Below, one piece after another: positions 58,200 to 64,000 of a stretch of DNA of 64,000 bases. The DNA comes from Tyto alba (lineage: Eukaryota > Chordata > Aves > Strigiformes > Tytonidae). The stretch is taken from positions 6,229,243 through 6,293,242 of the forward strand of contig NW_024881279.1 in NCBI RefSeq assembly GCF_018691265.1, read 5' to 3'. The notes under the pieces were generated by a model that saw nothing but the letters and a program-made list of their open reading frames with translations, searched no databases and had not been told where the DNA came from. Both the position numbers and the translations under genes were made by a program. Numbering within the stretch: the stretch's first letter is position 1; the number at the start of each line of letters is the position of its first letter.

Positions 58200-61100
58200 G
58201 TAAGTACAATATCCTTTCCCAAATTCCCAATGTACTCCCTATGGGCAGCTTTTCTCAATGGCTACAAATCTCTCATATAAACCACATAACAGGTAGTGAC
58301 ACATTTAGAGCACTTTTCATCTTTACAACACTGTGTGATGGTCAGTTTTTATTATACTTACCAGACAAAGTGCTTTCCTTAGTGTCCACTAGAAAAGAGA
58401 TTTTTTTTTCCCAGACAAGCTTTTAGTCTGGCCAGCTGTAACTACACAATAAAGATATATATACATTTTCCCGTATTACACTAATTGAGACAAAAAGTTC
58501 AATCTAATCCCAGTAGGTTTCTGTCTCTGCTCCCAGCTAGCCTGGCACATCATCCTCAAAATGTCCTTTTTTATGGTACCTTAGTACTTGGTATCATCTA
58601 GGCCTGAAGTGCTCCCTCAGGGGTTTACATTAGGCTCAGAAGGGATAAAGGAAGGAACTAACAAGATCAGAGCTGTTGCAGGTTCAGCTCTAGGGGCTAC
58701 AGAAAGTAAATTTCTAGTTTGTAGCACTTGCTTATTCCTAAAGTTATTAACCACTCCAATACAGTATTTATAACTGGGCTGCCTGCCTCCCTTTCCCCCG
58801 AGCAAAACTATCACTATTTTAATACTATAATAAGAAGCTGATTTACTAGTGTATAACTTCAAAGGGAAACTTTCTTCTTCTGCTTGATAAAATATTAATG
58901 AGGAATAAAGAAGCATGGTGGCATTATACAGAACCCCAGGAAGGAGCTCTTTTGAGGCTCTGAAGCAGCATGCTTCTGGACTGGTAGCTTTTGTTCTTGC
59001 CAGGTTATCTAATAAAGTCACCTGCAGGAAGCTCTTAGCTCCCAAATTGTGGCCAGGGACCAAAACTACTTTCCCAGGACAATCTGTTCCCTTTACCACC
59101 CCGAAGCTCCCAAGCAAGGTTGTGCCAGGAGAACCAGCTGCAGAACAGGCTCCTTTGCCAGTTCACACTTGGAAGGGTTTAGTAACAATGCAACAGGTTG
59201 GGATGGGGTAAGGTGTGACTTAAATCCCCCCCAAAAACAGTACACAAAAGATGCATCCACCACCCCAGGCTGCATCAGCCAGCCAGACACCTTCACAGAC
59301 GATACCCCAAGCCCACGTATAAGCTACAGCCAAAGAGGTTTCTCCCTTTCAGCCAGAAAGGAGCTGACAGGGTTCCATCAGCCAATATTTGATGCACAAA
59401 TATGTCAGTTTATTATGTCAAATATAACACATGCCTCATCCTGTATTTTCAAGATCAGTCCCTATTGCCCTCTCTTTTCCCCCCCTCTACCTGTGCAGAC
59501 AGACCAAGGAGCACAGTAAAGCATTACAGGAAAAGCTTGTTAATCACCTGTGCCACCGTGGTTCAGAGGCAGGATTGTCAGCATATTTTATGCTATTTCT
59601 GCACTTTGTACTGGCGCAGAGCCTGTGCGTGACAGCCTGAAGCAGACAGGGAAGGTGTGCAGAGGTGCTCCTGCATTTAGATGAATTTGCAGGAACTGCG
59701 CACAAAACAACTTGAGGAATTTAAACATGTAGGGTGGCCAGAAAGCTGTAAAGGGAGTTGTCAGTGTAAAAGAAAGCCACAGAAGAGCCCCAACAGCAGT
59801 TCTTGCCTGGGGGCTGGAAGCCCTCAGGTGCCAATCCTGCATAGGCATTTGCATTGCACAGTGATAACAGGGGGGTGCTGAGCTGAGAGGGACAACATTT
59901 CAGATGAGACTTTTGTGCCTTATCGTGGCTGTCCAGCTCTGATGCAAGTAGAAAAATGCAGTCGTGTTCTATGACGTTTTATTCAAATTCCCATTCAGCG
60001 CTCTGAATTTTCTGTAATTTTTTTCCCTGAATTGCCAAGACCTTTGTGTAAACTGAAGATGCTGTAAAGCTTGACACAACCAGCTCTGCAGGCATGATCT
60101 AGCTCAGATAACAGTGTCATTACACACAGCTGTGACAAGTCATGCCCAACTCATCTGCACTGAAATAAAAATCCCCCAAAATCTGGTGGTGCTGACCACC
60201 CTTCTCAGAAACAATCGAGACGTTCAGTGCATCATAAAGACTGTAAAGGACAATCATTGCCACTTTATTGCATTTGGGGTTCTTGCACCAACAATATATC
60301 TCTCCATCCTCTCCAGTCAGGATTCAGATCCAGAGAGGTAACTCACTTCTACTTGTTCTTCCAACAGACTGAAATGCACCTGCAGAAAAAGCCTATTGCC
60401 TGAACATATATCACGATGTGTTTTCTTTGCCTATTATATTGTGGCTATATTTTACATATCACTGAGCACTTGTTTTGATTTCTTGAACAAATTTTTGGGG
60501 GGTGTTTTTGAGAGTGTTTTACAGGTAGGTCATCCTGAATGTGCCAAAGAACAAGAGATTTGGGAATTCATGTGTAGTAAGATCTACCTAGAAAGGAATT
60601 GCAAGAAGAATCGGAGAGAAAACTTTACAAATCTCCAAAGAAGGAGATGACTAGTCTCTTCACTCCTCCCAGGTGTTTCCCAAGGTAGAGTTACTCTTGG
60701 CCTGCAGCCTCTACGTGTGCTGGACATCCTATGGAAACACATCCTAGCACAGCAACTTTTAGATACACCACAGCCACTAGTAGAGTAAAAGAAAGTACAT
60801 AAAACGCAAAGCAGATAGGTTACAATAAAAGCAGCAGATAGTTAAAAACAAGAATATCATGATCCTGTCTTTGTTCTTGCAATTCATATTTCAATTCCTT
60901 ACTCTGCCAAAGAGGTTACACTCACTCTTGGGCAAGTGCTTCAAGGTCCTCAGAGGTGAGGAGCCACCAGTAGGATCTTTATGCCTAAAAAGCACTGTGA
61001 ATTCTCGGTCTCAGCTGCTCCTTTGGGATCTGCACACACAGCATTGAGGAGCTTGGTCATCTGCTGCATACAGGCAAATACAGCAAGGACAGGGTTGAGG

Positions 61101-61558
61101 TATAGCAACTGGGTTACGTCTTGGCGGTGGTGCTATATCATCATTGTTTATGGGCTTTCTTTCCATCTCATTTCATAATGACTGGGATAATTGCTATCAT
61201 AGTCCCCAAACACTCATGGATTTCAATTATTTGTCAAGCGCTTAGAAATATCTTAAATCTGAAGGGTAGTACACGAAAAAATGGATTCTGTACTATCAGT
61301 GCAATCCCACAAGATTAATGTCACCCCTGGCTAATCTCAATAAACATTTCAGTACCCCAAGTCATTATTCACTATGGAAACATTGTCTTCTGGCCTCTGT
61401 AAGAGGTACGGTACATGAGGTCCTGTCATGGAGACAGAATTACCTCGTGCCACCACCACAGTGCCCAGCTTTTTCATGTGGGAACAATGCAACAGTCGAG
61501 TCACTTACTCAGCCTCACACAGAGGAATATTCATTAATGTTTACTGATGTAGAATGCA
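58200..61558. other. Intergenic, no gene seen
   Basis: Overlapping long ORFs exist on both strands (58617-59117 minus, 166 codons; 59049-59519 plus, 156 codons). The translations match no family I know, overlap antisense to each other, and lack a clear start context or splice pattern. I treat them as chance ORFs. Confidence 0.6.
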
Positions 61559-61637
61559 CACACTACATTAGTCACAATCCTATAAATAAACATGTTTTTC
61601 ATCCACACTACATTAATCTTGATCCTATAAATAAACA
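61559..61637. repeat. Two-copy tandem duplication, 45-bp period
   Basis: The unit at 61559-61592 (cacactacatta then atcctataaataaaca) recurs at 61604-61637 with 4 mismatches in 34 bp, separated by 11 bp. The clean match suggests a fairly recent local duplication. Confidence 0.85.
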
Positions 61638-64000
61638 GATAGAGCACAGTCATATCTTTCTAAGATATGCCTGGCAGAAAGAGAGTTGCTGTACCAGAAT
61701 ACATCACAGAGCAGGATTGCAGCATCAGCCATGGCTTTGATTATTACTTTATAATGAGGGGGTTATTTAAAGGAAAAACATGGGTTTGGAGGGGAGGGTG
61801 AGTAAGTTTGAGTACTGTAGTATTGACTTTTAGTACTGCCTGGTTTTAAGGGGTAAACTGTTGCCCACTGCCTTGAGTAAGAACTTTATAATAATTTTAT
61901 AATAAATCCACCTAAATAAAACTCAGTGTCCCATGAGCAGCACCCTAAATGACTGGATCACACACAGAGACTTTTCCTTATGAGATGAGGAATATACAGT
62001 ATCATCTTGAATTCACACAGTATCCCCTCTGCTTGCATGTCATACTGAAGGAAAACCACTATGCTTTTCAAATGAAATACCCATAGGAATCACTTTACCA
62101 GCCACAGAAATGTGGCAGCTGTTTAGCTGCAAACAAGCTTGGGATGGAGATGACACTGTTCCCAAATAAGATGATGAGAAATCATAAGGAGGCAGAATGT
62201 GCTTACCTAAAGTGGAATTTAAAGCCTACATATAAGCTGTAAAATCTGTTCTTAACAGTCCACTTTAGCCACCAACTGGCTAAGGAAATGCCAGCAAAGG
62301 AAAGAAAAGAAAAATAAAAACCATTAATATGATGGAAAGGTACAGAAAGAAAAACAGAATGAAATTGAGCCCCTTTAACCTCAAGCAAGTGGGTCTGGAA
62401 ACTCGGAAATAATTGGATACAGGGAAAGAGAAAGTAAAAAGGAAAAGGGAAAGGATTAGTATTTAATCTAAGGCACAGTTTTGTTAGCTGTGTCTTATTC
62501 TTTGGCATGGTATTGGACTAGATACTAGACATTTTTGTCTTTACAACAAATAATATTTTTATTTTAGCACATGGTGAACCTATGACAAAGAGCATTTTAC
62601 AAATCTCATTGTCTGTATGTGCCTGCATCCGTACAATCCAAATTATGATCAGGCCATAGATTAGAGATCAGAGAACAGTGAACACTACTCAGATGATTGG
62701 TAATATGATGCATTGGCCATTTTAATTAACTTTCCCACTGGGGGTTGACTGTTTACACGGTGTGATAAAATGCGTTCTTAATTTTTAAGACCTTAAAGAC
62801 AACGAGACAAAATTAGAGCAAGCTATTGAGTCTGTCCCTAGAGATTTGGGTGGTTGTGCTTCTCTTTCCCCAGGAAGGATAGGACCAACCCCACGGCATT
62901 GCCAAGAGCATGCAGATGATTGGTATGATAGGACATGAGATTTATTTGATATACAGAATGTCTGAAGCCTAGGCAAATTTCTGTCTAACATTTCTGTTCA
63001 GATGTTTTTACTGACTTTTTTAACTAAATCTTATCTTAGTAAAAGCACTTAAGCAATCAGAAATAAAGCTGACTATTAATAATACTGCTTCCTTTTCTAT
63101 TTTTCCTTCTCAAGAGAGTGTAATCAAGGGAAATTTAATTGTTCATGAAAGACAACATCTGCATCACATATCCATCTTATTTCCACTTGGAAAACTTCCC
63201 AGTGCGGCTGTTGTTTGGTGTGCATTACCTTTGTATTCATCATTAGCGAAGTTGATTTTGTTATTAGAGGCCTGGAAGCTGTAACAGGGGGTGATATTTA
63301 CGTCCAGAGCATCTGTGTTCATTTTATAGGAGGTGCAGTTCATCAAAAGCGGATACAGATGACTAAACCAATGGGCAAGGTATGTTGACTTTTTATTTTA
63401 TTTAACAGTAATGAAATGTAACAAGTGCACCAGAGGGATACATTTTCATAAGCAGACAAGCAGATGGGTGAAGAAATTTGACTTGCTATAAAAAGCTCGT
63501 AACTGCCAAGCAGCCTGAAAGGCTCCGTGGTAAGAGTCGTCTATACTGCAAAGTGTATTCCCCCTTCAAAGATTTCACATTATGTGTGTCAGTCTCTCTC
63601 TTCGGTGGTTTACATCCTACAGGTGATGAGCCTTAAAGCCCAGCTGCTGGCAGCTGGCCAGAAGCTGTACAATTCCAGACCACATTCTGTTTGAATTCCT
63701 CCAGATTTCCCTCTTACAGAGGTGAGTGGAGAGGGATAAGGAGGACAGATTTAAACATGAATTGTTCATTTAATTGATTTAATTGCCTCATGGAAATAAT
63801 GTTCTTTTAATTAATTATATCGGAACACCAGAAGCTCTCTACTTCAAATGCTCCAAAATCAGACACATGCTAGAGGAGAGGTTAATATCAGCTATCACTC
63901 AACGATTAGGCACGTAGACTAACGAAGCCACAGCAAACCAAACCCAGGCTCTTCCCCATTTGCACTGCACTGGTCAGAAAGGCAGATGTATCCTTTCTGT
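61638..64000. other. Intergenic to window end, weak exon-like piece at 63.2-63.4 kb
   Basis: Sequence is unique and AT-rich. A short stretch at about 63229-63400 is open on the minus strand (50-odd codons with two N-glycosylation-type sequons, NCT and NIT) and ends at a donor-like AAAG|GTAATG on that strand. The plus strand over the same bases has an acceptor (tgttcattttatag) and donor (gcaag|gtatgt) around a 50-nt piece, 63330-63379. I recognise neither peptide. The window ends without reaching another known gene. Confidence 0.5.

Noticed and set aside
58617..59519. Overlapping long ORFs: minus 58617-59117 (166 codons) and plus 59049-59519 (156 codons)
   Set aside because: I looked for retroviral gag, pol or env and channel-like motifs and found none. 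The two overlap antisense and neither shows a recognisable domain.
60930..60962. Second MIR-like stretch (cttgggcaagtgcttcaagg)
   Set aside because: Only about a dozen bases match the MIR 3' consensus and the flanks do not follow it.
14991..64000. TRPC7 first exons, expected next to SPOCK1 by mammalian gene order
   Set aside because: No ankyrin-repeat or TRPC motifs found in any frame. The gene probably lies further to the right.
1..64000. CR1 LINE 3' ends, typical of bird genomes
   Set aside because: I looked for the terminal attctatg-type octamer repeats and the usual ggttggactagatgat-like 3' sequence and found no convincing copy. Degraded fragments may be missed by eye.
1..64000. CRISPR arrays, operons, bacterial or phage features
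   Set aside because: Spliced vertebrate exons, AT-rich noncoding DNA and microsatellites show a eukaryotic nuclear genome. No regularly spaced repeats were seen.

Overview
This is nuclear DNA from a vertebrate, most likely a bird. The only gene I can support is the 3' part of SPOCK1 (testican-1), a secreted or extracellular heparan/chondroitin sulfate proteoglycan, on the + strand. Four GT-AG exons (3130-3351, 3952-4014, 9204-9341, 10350-10540) encode the last 203 complete codons: the end of the calcium-binding EF-hand (EC) domain, a full thyroglobulin type-1 domain, and an acidic glycosaminoglycan-bearing tail ending in GYIW and TAG. Gene identity rests on near-identity to mammalian SPOCK1 and clear difference from SPOCK2 and SPOCK3. 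The bird assignment is an inference from short introns, AT-rich compact sequence and the absence of Alu-like or young mammalian repeats. The species cannot be fixed from the sequence.

Layout: 1-3129 is SPOCK1 intron; 3130-10540 holds the four exons with three introns (600 bp, 5.2 kb, 1.0 kb); 10541 to about 14990 is the probable 3' UTR, ending at AATAAA 14966-14971. From about 14990 to 64000 (49 kb) I find no recognisable protein-coding gene, rRNA, tRNA, retroviral ORF or DNA transposon. In human the next gene past the SPOCK1 3' end is TRPC7 after a long gap, so a gene-poor stretch is expected. Most long ORFs here are chance ORFs that match no family I know.

The intergenic part holds microsatellites and homopolymers, one probable MIR-type SINE fragment (about 37.7 kb), several short exact inverted repeats, two local duplications (a 44-bp pair 1.8 kb apart at 44.6/46.4 kb; a 45-bp-period tandem at 61.6 kb), a CpG-richer pocket near 28.3-29.0 kb, and AT-rich blocks with octamer and homeodomain-type sites that could be conserved enhancers of SPOCK1 or TRPC7. 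Two short open stretches with good splice-like borders (58037-58199 and around 63230-63380) are weak exon candidates.

I found no evidence for an undescribed biological system. The most checkable oddities are the small hairpins, the sharp-edged 44-bp duplicate, the CpG-rich pocket and the exon candidate at 58 kb.
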